DNA of 43,125 nucleotides from a bacterium (lineage in GTDB: Bacteria > UBP15 > UBA6099), in contig JAKQPS010000009.1 in the NCBI GenBank assembly GCA_029564595.1, positions 1-43,125 on the forward strand, given 5' to 3'. Each line of letters starts with the position of its first letter. Positions within the stretch are counted from its first letter, which is position 1. The position numbers were made by a program, and so were the translations under genes. Below are positions 1 to 8,346 of the stretch, in pieces. The notes beneath the pieces were generated by a model. The model was not told where the DNA came from, made no database searches, and was given only the letters and a program-made list of their open reading frames with translations.

Positions 1-1
1 G

Positions 2-142
2 GACATGGTGATGCCGGGAGACGAGATAGACATAGCGGTGTCGCTGATCACGCCGATAGCGATGGAGCAGGGACTGAGGTTCGCGATCCGCGAGGGCGGA
101 CGCACGGTGGGCGCGGGCGTCATCACCGAAATAATTGAATAA
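2..142 (+). CDS. tuf: Elongation factor Tu, C-terminal fragment
   Basis: The window opens inside this gene; 46 residues and a TAA stop are visible. The residues [11 protein letters not shown], the segment [20 protein letters not shown] and the ending VITEIIE are the conserved C-terminus of EF-Tu domain 3, the GTPase that delivers aminoacyl-tRNA to the ribosome. It ends 11 bases before rpsJ, the usual tuf-rpsJ junction of the str and S10 operons. The start lies outside the window, so it is partial by truncation at the window edge, not by mutation. Confidence 0.95.
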   Translation, partial: DMVMPGDEIDIAVSLITPIAMEQGLRFAIREGGRTVGAGVITEIIE

Positions 143-153
143 GGGAATGTCAA

Positions 154-462
154 ATGGCAACGAAGTTCAGAATAAGAATAAAGCTTAAATCGTTCGACCA
201 CAACAGCCTCGACGCGGCGGCGGTGAAGATTGTGGACACCGTGAAAGGGAGCGGAGCCGTTGCCCTCGGGCCGGTGCCGCTGCCTGTGAACATCGAGAGA
301 TTCTGCGTCTTGCGGTCTCCCCACGTTGATAAGAAATCGAGGGAGCATTTCGAGATACGCACACATAAGAGGCTGATAGACATCGACAGCCCCACTCCGG
401 CGACTATCGAGGCTCTCAAGCAGCTCGAACTTCCGTCGGGCGTGGACATCGAGATTAAATAA
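154..462 (+). CDS. rpsJ: 30S ribosomal protein S10 (uS10)
   Basis: 102 residues, the normal length for uS10, which sits in the 30S head and in many bacteria also partners NusB in antitermination. Conserved parts visible include [10 protein letters not shown] near residues 7-16, GPVPLP near 39-44 and the [11 protein letters not shown] segment near 66-76. The start follows a GGGA-type ribosome site just after the tuf stop, and rplC begins 11 bases downstream. First gene of the S10 block. Confidence 0.97.
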   Translation: MATKFRIRIKLKSFDHNSLDAAAVKIVDTVKGSGAVALGPVPLPVNIERFCVLRSPHVDKKSREHFEIRTHKRLIDIDSPTPATIEALKQLELPSGVDIEIK

Positions 463-473
463 GGGACACGCCA

Positions 474-1145
474 ATGATACCGGGAATGATAGGAAAGAAA
501 ATCGGGATGGCCCGAATGTTCGACGAGAAGGGCAATGTGGTGCCGGTCACGCTGATCGAGATGGGGCCTTGCACCGTCGTCGGCGTGAAGACATCGGACG
601 GCAAAGACAAGTACGACGCCGTGCAGGTAGGATACTCGAGCGTCAAGATGGACAAGCTCACCAAGCCGATGCAGGGCGTTTACAAGAAATCCGGACTCAA
701 GAGCGGATTCAAAGTTCTCAAGGAGTTCCGCGTTGACAAGACGGACGGCATCGGGGTCGGCGACGAGATAGGCGCGGACGCGGTGTTCAGCGAAAACATG
801 ACCGTCAAGATAATCGGAACGAGCATAGGACGCGGATTCGCCGGAGCGATGAAAAGGCACGGGTTCGGCGGTTCTGAAAACAGCCACGGGCAGGAGAAAG
901 TGCACCGCAGGCCGATGAGCGGGGGCGCAACAGACGCCCAAAGAGTTTTTAGAGGGAAAAGAGGCCCCGGACACATGGGCAACGCGCAAGTGACGGTCGC
1001 CAACCTCAAACTTGTGAAGATGAAGCCGATGTATGAAACCGGACAGACTGAAGCCGAATCGGCAGGCAAGACCCCATACATCATAGCGGTCCGCGGAGCG
1101 GTGCCGGGCAAACAGAACTCGTTGGTTATAGTCGAAAAAATGTGA
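474..1145 (+). CDS. rplC: 50S ribosomal protein L3 (uL3)
   Basis: 223 residues. The start MIPGMIGKKIGMARMFDEKG is the bacterial L3 N-terminus. The long loop that reaches the peptidyl-transferase centre is visible around residues 121-170 (RGFAGAMKRHGF, SHGQEKVHRR, GHMGNAQVTV). L3 binds 23S rRNA early in 50S assembly. It lies 11 bases after rpsJ and 17 bases before rplD in the same transcription unit. Length and conserved segments are ordinary. Confidence 0.97.
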   Translation: MIPGMIGKKIGMARMFDEKGNVVPVTLIEMGPCTVVGVKTSDGKDKYDAVQVGYSSVKMDKLTKPMQGVYKKSGLKSGFKVLKEFRVDKTDGIGVGDEIGADAVFSENMTVKIIGTSIGRGFAGAMKRHGFGGSENSHGQEKVHRRPMSGGATDAQRVFRGKRGPGHMGNAQVTVANLKLVKMKPMYETGQTEAESAGKTPYIIAVRGAVPGKQNSLVIVEKM

Positions 1146-1162
1146 TCGGATAGAATACGGCT

Positions 1163-1732
1163 ATGTCAGAAGAAAAAAGCAAAGCGAAGATGAACAGGCG
1201 GCTCATCGCCGAAGCCCTGAGAATAGAGCAGGGGAACGCGCGAAGCGACACGAAGTCGATGAAGACGCGCGGAGAGGTGAGCGGGGGCGGAAAGAAACCG
1301 TTCCGGCAAAAGGGCGGCGGGCGCGCCAGACAGGGCAGCATCAGGGCTGTGCAGTGGGTCGGCGGCGGCAGGGCCTTCGGCTCCTCGGCGGCCAACCATG
1401 ACAGGAAGATAAACAAGAAGGCGCGGCGGGCCGCTCTTCAAAGCGTGATCGAGTGGAAGCTGGCCGAAGGCCGCGTGGCCGTGGACGAGTTGAAGTTCGA
1501 CGCCCCGTCCACAAAGAAGTTCGTCGAATTGCTTAAAAGCAAGGGAATCGAAGGAAAGGTCCTCTTCATTTACGAAAGCGGAGAGGCGATGGAAAACGCG
1601 GTGAAGTCGGCGCGCAATCTGCCGAAGACGACCTGCCTGAATTCCGCGGTAATAAACCTGAAAGACCTGCTCGACTGCGAGTGGGTTCTGATGGCGCCGG
1701 AAACGGCCGCGCGCCTGAAAATTCAAGGCTGA
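1163..1732 (+). CDS. rplD: 50S ribosomal protein L4 (uL4), short N-terminus
   Basis: 189 residues. The region MNRRLIAEALRIEQGNAR, then KTRGEVSGGGKKPFRQKGGG and RARQGSIRAVQW, matches the L4 loop that lines the peptide exit tunnel, and the C-terminal alpha/beta part is complete. The N-terminal beta-strand segment of about 25-30 residues that precedes this helix in typical L4 is replaced by a short charged stretch (MSEEKSKAK). An in-frame TAG at 1151-1153 prevents an upstream start, so the shortening is real in this sequence. No strong ribosome-binding site is visible. L4 can also act as a regulator of its operon in some bacteria; no such site was recognised here. Confidence 0.93.
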   Translation: MSEEKSKAKMNRRLIAEALRIEQGNARSDTKSMKTRGEVSGGGKKPFRQKGGGRARQGSIRAVQWVGGGRAFGSSAANHDRKINKKARRAALQSVIEWKLAEGRVAVDELKFDAPSTKKFVELLKSKGIEGKVLFIYESGEAMENAVKSARNLPKTTCLNSAVINLKDLLDCEWVLMAPETAARLKIQG

Positions 1733-1746
1733 TTGGACACAAGACC

Positions 1747-2037
1747 ATGAAAGACGCACGAGACGTAATAATATCGCCGATTATCTCGGAGAAGAGCCAC
1801 ATCGACTTGCAGTCGAACAAATATTATTTCAAAGTGGCGAAGACGGCCACGAAGACGGACGTCGAGAACGCGGTGAAGAAGCTGTTCGACGTCGAAGTCG
1901 AGAGCGTGAACATACTCAACAAAAGAGCCGAAAAGAAAAACTACGGCAGATTCAAGGGATTCAGCGCGGCTTGGAAAAAAGCCATCGTGACGGTCCGAAA
2001 AGACCAGAAGATCGCCGGATTCTTTGAAGGAATGTAA
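1747..2037 (+). CDS. rplW: 50S ribosomal protein L23 (uL23)
   Basis: 96 residues from the ATG at 1747. The frame is open further upstream into rplD, but [18 protein letters not shown] is the normal L23 beginning, so that start is chosen. The segments [20 protein letters not shown] and the C-terminal [13 protein letters not shown] are typical. L23 lies at the tunnel exit and is the docking site for trigger factor and SRP. It begins 14 bases after rplD and is followed by rplB. Confidence 0.95.
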   Translation: MKDARDVIISPIISEKSHIDLQSNKYYFKVAKTATKTDVENAVKKLFDVEVESVNILNKRAEKKNYGRFKGFSAAWKKAIVTVRKDQKIAGFFEGM

Positions 2038-2051
2038 GGGCGGAAAAGACA

Positions 2052-2891
2052 ATGGCCATACAAAAATCAAAACCGACGACTCCCGGCAGAAGGTTCCATT
2101 CGAGAGTGTCCGGCGCGGACATCACCAAGCAGGAGCCTGAGAAGTCGCTTACGGTGATCAAGAAGAAGAACTCGGGCCGAAACAACATGGGCCGGGTGAC
2201 TGTTAGACATCAGGGCGGCGGGCACAAGAGGCGGTTGCGGATCGTCGATTTCAAACGGACCACCGACGGAATGGCCGGCAAAGTCGCCGCCATCGAGTAC
2301 GACCCGAATCGCTCGTGCAGGCTGGCCCTCATCCACTACGAAAACGGCGTGAAGGCATACATTCTTGCGACGAAGAACATGAAAGTCGGAGACAAAGTGT
2401 TGTCCGGCGAAAAGATAGACGTGGCCGAAGGGAACGCGCTTCCCCTGTCGGGCATACCGCTGGGAGCGCTGATACACAACATCGAGTTCAGGCCGGGAGG
2501 CGGGGGCCGAGCGGCAAGGTCCGCCGGCAACTACGCCACTCTCATCGCCAAGGAAGGCGAGAGAGCGCACGTCAGGATGCCTTCGGGAGAGGTCAGGCTG
2601 TTCAATCTCAAATGCCGGGCGACCATCGGTCAGGTCGGCAACGAGGAGCACAACTTGGCGTCCGACGGCAAGGCCGGAAGGAACAGATGGAAAGGGCGCA
2701 GACCCACCGTTCGCGGAACGGTCATGAACCCGTGCGATCACCCGCACGGCGGCGGAGAAGGCAAGAGCAAATGCGCCGGAAGGCCGCCCTGCTCGCCGTG
2801 GGGCGTTCCCGCCAAGGGCGGCAAGACAAGGTCCAAGAGAAAGAGCAACAAAATGATAGTGACACATCGCAACAAGAAGAAAAGGAAATAA
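2052..2891 (+). CDS. rplB: 50S ribosomal protein L2 (uL2)
   Basis: 279 residues, standard length. Visible signatures are [20 protein letters not shown] near residues 43-62, the RNA-binding core [15 protein letters not shown], and the C-terminal [14 protein letters not shown], which contains the conserved histidines near the peptidyl-transferase centre. L2 is needed for subunit association and peptidyl transfer. It is flanked by rplW and rpsS in canonical S10 order. Confidence 0.97.
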   Translation: MAIQKSKPTTPGRRFHSRVSGADITKQEPEKSLTVIKKKNSGRNNMGRVTVRHQGGGHKRRLRIVDFKRTTDGMAGKVAAIEYDPNRSCRLALIHYENGVKAYILATKNMKVGDKVLSGEKIDVAEGNALPLSGIPLGALIHNIEFRPGGGGRAARSAGNYATLIAKEGERAHVRMPSGEVRLFNLKCRATIGQVGNEEHNLASDGKAGRNRWKGRRPTVRGTVMNPCDHPHGGGEGKSKCAGRPPCSPWGVPAKGGKTRSKRKSNKMIVTHRNKKKRK

Positions 2892-2920
2892 GCGCGGGGA
2901 TTTGCCGCGGGAGGTTTCAA

Positions 2921-3202
2921 GTGCCGAGATCGTTGAAAAAAGGGCCGTTTGTGGAAGAGAAGCTGCTTAAGAAAGTGAAAGCGGCGCAGAAGGCTAAAGG
3001 CGGAGGAATAATCCGCACGTGGTCCAGAGCGTCGATGGTGGTTCCCGAAATGGTGGGACTGACGCTGGCGGTTCACAACGGGAAGAAGCACATCCCGGTG
3101 TACATAACGGAAAACATGGTGGGCCACAAACTGGGCGAGTTCGCGCCGACGCGGCTGTTTCGCGGGCACGGCGGCTCGGAGAAGAAAACCGGAACGAGAT
3201 GA
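2921..3202 (+). CDS. rpsS: 30S ribosomal protein S19 (uS19)
   Basis: 93 residues from a GTG start at 2921, chosen because [17 protein letters not shown] is the S19 N-terminus and a GGGAGG-like ribosome site lies just upstream. [31 protein letters not shown] (read in two parts) and FRGHGG are diagnostic. S19 sits in the 30S head with S13. Its TGA stop overlaps the ATG of a 21-codon reading frame (ATGA at 3199-3202) in front of rplV. Confidence 0.95.
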   Translation: MPRSLKKGPFVEEKLLKKVKAAQKAKGGGIIRTWSRASMVVPEMVGLTLAVHNGKKHIPVYITENMVGHKLGEFAPTRLFRGHGGSEKKTGTR

Positions 3203-3264
3203 CCAAGGAACGCGCGGGCGGCGGACAAGGCCGCGCGCGCCAAAAAAGCAAGGACAGGCGCTGA
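3199..3264 (+). CDS. Possible tiny basic ORF between rpsS and rplV
   Basis: A 21-residue frame ([20 protein letters not shown] plus one R) starts at an ATGA overlap with the rpsS stop and ends four bases before rplV. It is very basic and resembles no ribosomal protein known to me. It contains a GC-rich hairpin (3212-3240). The overlap would allow translational coupling, but the frame may be chance in a GC-rich spacer. No function is assigned. Confidence 0.2.
   Translation: MTKERAGGGQGRARQKSKDRR
3212..3240 (+). other. GC-rich hairpin in the rpsS-rplV spacer
   Basis: Arms 3212-3222 and 3230-3240 pair at 10 of 11 positions around a 7-base loop. It is followed by six A residues rather than T residues, so it is not an intrinsic terminator on the plus strand. 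It could be an RNA processing or stability element, or a by-product of GC-rich spacer composition. Confidence 0.45.
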
Positions 3265-3267
3265 ACG

Positions 3268-3621
3268 ATGGAACAACAATTTGCCAGAGCGGAAGTAAAA
3301 CACGTGAGAGTGTCGGCCCGAAAAGCGGGAAGATACGCGGCGGCCATAAAAGGTATGAAATACCAGCAGGCGTACTCCACGCTGGAATTCATGACCTCTC
3401 CGACGGCCAAGACGGTGCAGAAGGTTCTGGCGTCGGCCGGAGCCAACGCCGAAGAGAACCATGACATGACTCGCGATCAGTTGTACGTGTACGAGGCGGT
3501 GGCGAATCAGGGGCCGACATTCAGGCGGTTTAGGCCTGCGATGCGCGGCATGGCCACGAGGATACGGAAACGCACCAGCCACATAATAATCGTGCTCTCG
3601 GACAAACCGAGGAAGTCGTAA
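3268..3621 (+). CDS. rplV: 50S ribosomal protein L22 (uL22)
   Basis: 117 residues. The N-terminal KHVRVSARKAGRYAAAIKG, the central PTAKTVQKVLASAGANAEEN and the tunnel beta-hairpin region GPTFRRFRPAMRGMATRIRK are characteristic. L22 lines the exit tunnel and is a site of macrolide resistance changes in other bacteria. It lies between rpsS and rpsC; an AAGGAGG motif overlaps its stop and serves rpsC. Confidence 0.96.
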   Translation: MEQQFARAEVKHVRVSARKAGRYAAAIKGMKYQQAYSTLEFMTSPTAKTVQKVLASAGANAEENHDMTRDQLYVYEAVANQGPTFRRFRPAMRGMATRIRKRTSHIIIVLSDKPRKS

Positions 3622-3632
3622 GGAGGCGGGCA

Positions 3633-4361
3633 TTGGGACAGAAAGTTAACCCTAAAGGGCTTAGGCTCGGGATCGTAGAGACTTGGGACAGCAGATGGTT
3701 CGCGGACAAGGATTACGCGGACGTGCTGCACGAGGATTTTATGATCCGGGACATCGTGAAGAAATGGAATTACAAAGGCGACGGAAGGCCGTTGACGGGC
3801 AAGGCGCTAAAGAGGCTCCAGAGGGACAACCTCAGGTTCAGCGGAATCTCCAAAGTCGAGATCGAGCGCAAAGCCAAGAACGTGCTTGTCAGGATCAGCG
3901 CGGCAAAGCCCGGAATAGTCATCGGAAAGAACGGCGAGACTATCGAAGCCCTCACCAAGCAACTGAGAAACAAGACCGGAAAAGCGGTTGACATAAAGAT
4001 AAAGACGATAGAGCAGCCGGACCTAGACGCATGGTTGCTGGGCGAAGGCGTGGCGATGATGATAGAGCGCAGGTTCGCGGTGCGGCGCGCCATCAAGCAG
4101 TCGATGGAAAAAGCGTTGCGCGCGGGAGCGCAGGGAGTGAAGATTATGTGCGCCGGGCGGCTGGGCGGCGCGGAAATAGCCAGAACAGAATGGAGCAGGC
4201 GCGGCAGAGTCCCGCTCCACACGCTCCGCGCGGAGATCGACTACGCGCACACCGAGGCGTTCACCACCTACGGGAAAATCGGCATCAAAGTGTGGATATA
4301 CAAGGGAGACAAAGACCCGAGGAAATTCAAAAACGAGCTCCTGCTGCATGGTCAGGACTGA
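3633..4361 (+). CDS. rpsC: 30S ribosomal protein S3 (uS3)
   Basis: 242 residues from a TTG start at 3633. The start is supported by the strong AAGGAGG about 7 bases upstream and by the conserved beginning GQKVNPKGLRLG. A type-2 KH domain is visible with its loop PGIVIGKNGETIEAL near residues 91-105, and the C-terminal half carries IMCAGRLGGAEIARTEW. S3 is at the mRNA entry side of the 30S head. Use of TTG for a highly expressed protein is notable but well supported by the ribosome-binding site. Confidence 0.96.
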   Translation: MGQKVNPKGLRLGIVETWDSRWFADKDYADVLHEDFMIRDIVKKWNYKGDGRPLTGKALKRLQRDNLRFSGISKVEIERKAKNVLVRISAAKPGIVIGKNGETIEALTKQLRNKTGKAVDIKIKTIEQPDLDAWLLGEGVAMMIERRFAVRRAIKQSMEKALRAGAQGVKIMCAGRLGGAEIARTEWSRRGRVPLHTLRAEIDYAHTEAFTTYGKIGIKVWIYKGDKDPRKFKNELLLHGQD

Positions 4362-4379
4362 CCGGAGAGGCTTAAGGCG

Positions 4380-4784
4380 ATGTTACAACCTAAAAAAGTA
4401 AAATACCGGAAAATGCACCGGGGCCGGATGAAAGGCACTCCGGTCAAAGGCTCCACAGTGGCGTTCGGCGAGTACGGGCTACAGGCGATGGAGCCTGCGT
4501 GGATAACCGCCAGACAGATAGAGGCGTCGCGCGTGGCCGTCACAAGGTGCATCAAGCGAGGCGGGAAAGTTTGGATACGGATATTCCCGCACAAGAGCGC
4601 CACTAAGAAACCCGCCGAAACCAGAATGGGGAAAGGCAAAGGCAGCCCGGAGTTTTGGGTGGCGGTGGTTAAGCCGGGAACGATGATACTCGAATTGGCG
4701 GGCGCGCCCGAAGATCTTTCTAAAGAAGCTCTGACGCTGGCCGCCTACAAGTTGCCGATTAAGTGCAGAATCGTCAAAAGATAA
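4380..4784 (+). CDS. rplP: 50S ribosomal protein L16 (uL16)
   Basis: 134 residues. The start [19 protein letters not shown], the middle [20 protein letters not shown] and [20 protein letters not shown] are diagnostic. L16 organises the A-site region of 23S rRNA. A GGAGAGG motif precedes the start. It is followed after 12 bases by rpmC. Confidence 0.97.
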   Translation: MLQPKKVKYRKMHRGRMKGTPVKGSTVAFGEYGLQAMEPAWITARQIEASRVAVTRCIKRGGKVWIRIFPHKSATKKPAETRMGKGKGSPEFWVAVVKPGTMILELAGAPEDLSKEALTLAAYKLPIKCRIVKR

Positions 4785-4796
4785 CGGGAGTCGGAT

Positions 4797-5000
4797 ATGA
4801 AGACGCGGGAAATGAGAGAATTGAGCGACGGCGAACTGAAGGACAAGCTCGACGGTTTTAAACAAGAGCTTTTTAACCTGAGGTGGCAGACGGCGTCTCA
4901 CCAGAACCAAAATCCCAAAAGGATAAGGGATGTCAAGAGAATCATAGCGAGAGCGTTGACCATCCTGAACGAACGCGATCGGAAGGAAGCGGCGAAATGA
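4797..5000 (+). CDS. rpmC: 50S ribosomal protein L29 (uL29)
   Basis: 67 residues, normal for L29, a two-helix protein near the tunnel exit. The start MKTREMRELSDGELKDKL, the FNLRWQ segment and the ending RIIARALTILNERDRKEAAK are typical. Its stop overlaps the rpsQ start in an ATGA (4997-5000), indicating translational coupling. Confidence 0.95.
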   Translation: MKTREMRELSDGELKDKLDGFKQELFNLRWQTASHQNQNPKRIRDVKRIIARALTILNERDRKEAAK

Positions 5001-5365
5001 GGGAAACTAGCAGACAGTCGATAGTCGGAAAAGTCATCAGCGACAAGATGGATAAGACTGTTGTCGTGCAGGTCGAAAGCCTGAAACAGCACCCGAAGTA
5101 CAAGAAGTTCATGCGCACGCGCAAGAACTACAAGGCTCACGACGGGGCGAACGAGTGTTCGCTCGGGGACATAGTCAAGTGCGACGAGACGCGCCCGCTG
5201 AGCAGGGACAAAAGATGGCGCGTGGTAGAGATATTGAAGAAGCGCTTCGTGTCCACGCTCGAGGTAGAAGACCCCGACGAGATGGTTATGAAGAAGCAGA
5301 AACCGGCTGAGACGGCGGGCGAAGAGACGGTTGCGGAAGTCGAGCAGACGTCCGACGAAGAGTAG
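4997..5365 (+). CDS. rpsQ: 30S ribosomal protein S17 (uS17) with acidic tail
   Basis: 122 residues from the ATG overlapping the rpmC stop. Residues 1-84 are the OB-fold core: SIVGKVISDKMDKTVVVQVE, HPKYKKFMRTRKNYKAHD, GDIVKCDETRPLSRDKRWR. Bacterial S17 normally ends near here at about 80-90 residues. This copy continues with about 38 residues rich in Glu, Asp, Thr and Lys, ending EQTSDEE. The tail is part of the same frame with no sign of a frameshift. S17 is a primary 16S rRNA binder; the tail's role is unknown. Confidence 0.94.
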   Translation: MRETSRQSIVGKVISDKMDKTVVVQVESLKQHPKYKKFMRTRKNYKAHDGANECSLGDIVKCDETRPLSRDKRWRVVEILKKRFVSTLEVEDPDEMVMKKQKPAETAGEETVAEVEQTSDEE

Positions 5366-5382
5366 AATACGAGAGCGGGAGC

Positions 5383-5395
5383 GGGCCGACGGCCC
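5383..5395 (+). other. Short GC hairpin between rpsQ and rplN
   Basis: GGGCC (5383-5387) and GGCCC (5391-5395) form a 5-bp stem with a 3-base loop, followed by a C-run, in the 60-base spacer ahead of rplN. No T-tract follows, so it is not a terminator. Confidence 0.3.
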
Positions 5396-5425
5396 CCCCA
5401 TGCGACTACGGGAGCGTGAACTGAA

Positions 5426-5800
5426 ATGATACAGAAGGAATCGCGGCTGAAAGTGGCGGACAATTCGGGAGCCAAGGAAATCCTATGCATAGGCATACCC
5501 GGTTCGAGCGTCATCAGATACGCGGGAATCGGAGACATAATCACGGCGGCAGTCAAGCAGTCGATACCGTCCGCCGGCGCGGGAGCAAAAAAAGGGAAGG
5601 TCATCAAGGCCGTAATAGTCAGGACGAAGCAACCTGTGGCGCGCCCGGACGGCTCGGTCATCAGGTTCGACGACAACGCGGCTGTGATAATCGACAAGGA
5701 CAACAACCCGGTGGGCACGCGCGTGTTCGGACCGGTCGGACGGGAACTGAGAGACAGGAACTTCCTAAAGATAGTGTCTCTGGCCCCCGAAGTGCTTTGA
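5426..5800 (+). CDS. rplN: 50S ribosomal protein L14 (uL14)
   Basis: 124 residues. [20 protein letters not shown], the AVIVRTKQ segment near residues 62-69, [11 protein letters not shown] and [12 protein letters not shown] are the classical L14 signature. L14 takes part in the inter-subunit bridge to helix 44 of 16S rRNA. Spacers to rpsQ and rplX (60 and 25 bases) are among the longer ones in the cluster. Confidence 0.97.
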   Translation: MIQKESRLKVADNSGAKEILCIGIPGSSVIRYAGIGDIITAAVKQSIPSAGAGAKKGKVIKAVIVRTKQPVARPDGSVIRFDDNAAVIIDKDNNPVGTRVFGPVGRELRDRNFLKIVSLAPEVL

Positions 5801-5825
5801 GGCAAATAAACGGCGGAGAAACGAA

Positions 5826-6167
5826 ATGGAACGCGCAAGAGCGATGAAAATGAATATCAGGAAGGGAGACACCGTAAAGGTGATCTCCGGCAGAGACAAA
5901 GGCAAACAGGGCGAAGCCTTGAGCGTGTCGCCGACATCCGGCAAAGTCGTGGTGCATCAGGTGAACATGGCGCGCAAGGCCGTCAAGCCCGACCCGAAAA
6001 AGAACCCACAGGGCGGGATCATAGAGATGCCCGCTCCTATACAGGCGTCGAACCTCAAGCTGGTGTGCCCGAGATGCGAGAAACCGACCAAGGTCAAACG
6101 CAGCAAGGACGCCGAAGGAAAATCAAGCAGAAAATGCGGGAAATGCGGTGAATTGATCGATGGCTGA
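5826..6167 (+). CDS. rplX: 50S ribosomal protein L24 (uL24), Cys-rich C-terminus
   Basis: 113 residues. The KOW motif is at residues 12-32 ([20 protein letters not shown]). The C-terminal part has CPRC near residues 78-81 and CGKCG near 105-109, a likely zinc site present in many but not all bacterial L24 proteins. The start at 5826 is preceded by GGAG at good spacing; MKMNIRKGD six codons later is an alternative. The gene overlaps rplE by 8 bases, suggesting coupled translation. Confidence 0.95.
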   Translation: MERARAMKMNIRKGDTVKVISGRDKGKQGEALSVSPTSGKVVVHQVNMARKAVKPDPKKNPQGGIIEMPAPIQASNLKLVCPRCEKPTKVKRSKDAEGKSSRKCGKCGELIDG

Positions 6168-6714
6168 GACAACTAGATACGCTGAGCTTTACAAAAACGA
6201 GATCGTCCCGAAACTGATGCAGGAGTTCGGCTACACGACGGTCATGCAGACGCCGCGTCTGGTGAAGATAGTTCTCAACATGGGCGTGGGCGAAGCGAGA
6301 GAAGAGCCGAAGTCGCTGGAGAACGCGGTGGCGGATCTGACGACGATAACCGGCCAGAAACCGGTAATCACCCGCGCAAGGAAGTCCATCTCCAACTTCA
6401 AGATCAGGGAAGGATGGAGCATCGGCACGAAAGTGACGTTGCGCGGCGCGAAGATGTACGACTTCCTCGACAGGATGATCAATCTAGCGATACCGCGAGT
6501 CAGAGACTTCCGCGGGTATTCGTCGAAATCTTTCGACGGGCGCGGCAACTATTCGATGGGCATCCGAGAGCAGTTGATGTTCCCGGAGATTGAATATGAC
6601 AAGATCGACAAGGTTCGCGGGATGAACATAACTATCGCGACCACGGCAAAGACGGACCAAGAGGGGCTGGCGCTGCTGAAGGCGTTCGGATTCCCGTTCG
6701 CGCAGCAGAAGTGA
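6160..6714 (+). CDS. rplE: 50S ribosomal protein L5 (uL5)
   Basis: 184 residues starting inside the end of rpl[10 protein letters not shown] near residues 46-54, [20 protein letters not shown] near 67-86, [20 protein letters not shown] and the ending with [13 protein letters not shown] are diagnostic. L5 binds 5S rRNA and contacts P-site tRNA. Confidence 0.97.
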   Translation: MAETTRYAELYKNEIVPKLMQEFGYTTVMQTPRLVKIVLNMGVGEAREEPKSLENAVADLTTITGQKPVITRARKSISNFKIREGWSIGTKVTLRGAKMYDFLDRMINLAIPRVRDFRGYSSKSFDGRGNYSMGIREQLMFPEIEYDKIDKVRGMNITIATTAKTDQEGLALLKAFGFPFAQQK

Positions 6715-6748
6715 CGGCGCGGAAGAATAATAAGGAAGAGGTGCAACA

Positions 6749-6934
6749 GTGTCGACGAAAGCGCACTACCTGAAATCGCAGAAACAGCCGAAGTTTTCGA
6801 CGCGCGCTAAGAACAGATGCAAGATATGCGGAAGGCCGCGCGGCTATCTGAGAAAATTCGGAATATGCAGAATATGCTTCCGCACGCTTGCCAACGAAGG
6901 GCAGATACCGGGCGTCGTAAAGGCGAGCTGGTAA
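6749..6934 (+). CDS. rpsN: 30S ribosomal protein S14 type Z (uS14)
   Basis: 61 residues from a GTG at 6749, preceded by an AGGAAGAGG-like ribosome site. It is the short zinc-binding form, with CKIC and CRIC in the conserved context [20 protein letters not shown]. The longer zinc-free form is absent from this position. S14 lies in the 30S head near S3 and S10. It is often called rpsZ. Placement between rplE and rpsH is canonical. Confidence 0.96.
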   Translation: MSTKAHYLKSQKQPKFSTRAKNRCKICGRPRGYLRKFGICRICFRTLANEGQIPGVVKASW

Positions 6935-6960
6935 ACAATCAGGAGTAGAGGGCCAAAGAC

Positions 6961-7359
6961 ATGGGTATGACAGATCCTATAGCGGATATGCTGACAAGGA
7001 TAAGGAACGCTCAGCGCCAGAACTTCGAGTCTGTGGAACTGCCGGCTTCGAAGATGAAACTGGAGATGCTGAAGATAATGAAAGCCGAGGGCTTCATCAA
7101 GAATTACGCCGTGCGGAAGCGCAAATCGCACAACGTGATCAAGGTGTTCCTCAAGTACGGGCCTGACGGCGAGCCGGCGATAGAAAAGCTTGCAAGAGTC
7201 AGCAAGCCCAGCCGAAGAACGTATATCGACAAGAGGAGCATACCTCTCGTGGCCGGCGGAATGGGGATGGCGATAATCTCCACGTCGGGCGGGCTGATGA
7301 CGTCGCAGGAGGCGCGCAAGAAAGGCGTCGGCGGCGAACTGATATGCACTATGTGGTGA
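6961..7359 (+). CDS. rpsH: 30S ribosomal protein S8 (uS8)
   Basis: 132 residues. DPIADMLTRIRNAQR at the start, RVSKPSRRTY near residues 79-88 and the C-terminal STSGGLMTSQEARKKGVGGE are typical. S8 is a central 16S rRNA binder and in some bacteria represses its own operon; I did not identify a target site. An AGGAG motif lies about 15 bases upstream of the ATG. Confidence 0.97.
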   Translation: MGMTDPIADMLTRIRNAQRQNFESVELPASKMKLEMLKIMKAEGFIKNYAVRKRKSHNVIKVFLKYGPDGEPAIEKLARVSKPSRRTYIDKRSIPLVAGGMGMAIISTSGGLMTSQEARKKGVGGELICTMW

Positions 7360-7412
7360 CGGAGGGGCGCTGCCGCCGCCGTCCGCAATCAAAAACCGGG
7401 AAGTGAAGCGAG

Positions 7413-7949
7413 ATGTCAAGAATAGGAAAACTGAAAATTGATCTGCCGAAGGGCGCGACTGTTGACATAAAAGACGGAAGCGTGAAAATGAAAGGCGGAC
7501 TCGGAGAAATGAGTTGGCAGTTGCCTCCGGGGATCACTGTCGAACAGGACGGCTCCGAACTGCGCGTCATCCGCGCCAAGGAAGACAAGAAAACGCGCGC
7601 GTTGCACGGTCTTTCCCGCGCGTTGATAGCGAATATGGCAAAAGGCGTGACCGAGGGCTTCAGCAAAACGCTTGAGATTCAGGGCGTAGGGTACAAAGCC
7701 GAAATGAAGAAAGACAAACTTGCGCTTTTCGTCGGCTATTCGCATCCCGTAGAGTTCGAGGCCCCCGAAGGCATAACATTGAAAACAGAGAACCCGACGA
7801 CGATAGTAGTGTCCGGAATAGACAAAGGAAGGGTAGGACAGGTTTCAGCTGACATAAGAAAATTCAGGCCACCGGACGCTTACAAAGGCAAGGGAATAAG
7901 ATACAAGAACGAGAAGATCAAGCTGAAACCGGGCAAGAGTGGCGCATAA
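7413..7949 (+). CDS. rplF: 50S ribosomal protein L6 (uL6)
   Basis: 178 residues. [20 protein letters not shown], the first-domain end [40 protein letters not shown] and the C-terminal [17 protein letters not shown] are conserved. L6 supports the factor-binding region of the 50S subunit. Its end overlaps the GTG start of rplR by 11 bases. Confidence 0.97.
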   Translation: MSRIGKLKIDLPKGATVDIKDGSVKMKGGLGEMSWQLPPGITVEQDGSELRVIRAKEDKKTRALHGLSRALIANMAKGVTEGFSKTLEIQGVGYKAEMKKDKLALFVGYSHPVEFEAPEGITLKTENPTTIVVSGIDKGRVGQVSADIRKFRPPDAYKGKGIRYKNEKIKLKPGKSGA

Positions 7950-8307
7950 CAGGACAAGACAGGAAGCAAGGATTTTAAGGGCGGACAGAATCCGCAAGAA
8001 AATCAGCGGGACAGCCGAACGGCCCCGCTTGTGCGTGTTCATCAGCAACAAGCAGGTGTACGCGCAGGTGATAGACGACGTGGCCGGCAGCACGCTGGCG
8101 GCGGCGTCCACCCAATCGCCCTCCATCAAAGAAGAGGCGAAGGGCAAAAACATGACGGAAATGGCCAAACTGGTTGGCAAGAGCGTGGCGCAGGCCGCAA
8201 TGGAAAAAGGCGTGACCACGGTGGTGTTCGACAAGTCGGGCTATAAGTACGGCAAGAGACTCGGAGCGCTGGCTGACGCCGCGCGCGAGGCGGGGCTGCA
8301 ATTCTAA
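7939..8307 (+). CDS. rplR: 50S ribosomal protein L18 (uL18)
   Basis: 122 residues from a GTG at 7939 inside the end of rpl[21 protein letters not shown] near residues 18-37, the AQVIDD segment and the ending [20 protein letters not shown] are standard. L18 binds 5S rRNA together with L5. The overlap implies translational coupling to rplF. Confidence 0.95.
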   Translation: MAHNRTRQEARILRADRIRKKISGTAERPRLCVFISNKQVYAQVIDDVAGSTLAAASTQSPSIKEEAKGKNMTEMAKLVGKSVAQAAMEKGVTTVVFDKSGYKYGKRLGALADAAREAGLQF

Positions 8308-8346
8308 TCGCCCGACATTAGAAGAGGATTAGCTGGGAGCTGACAA

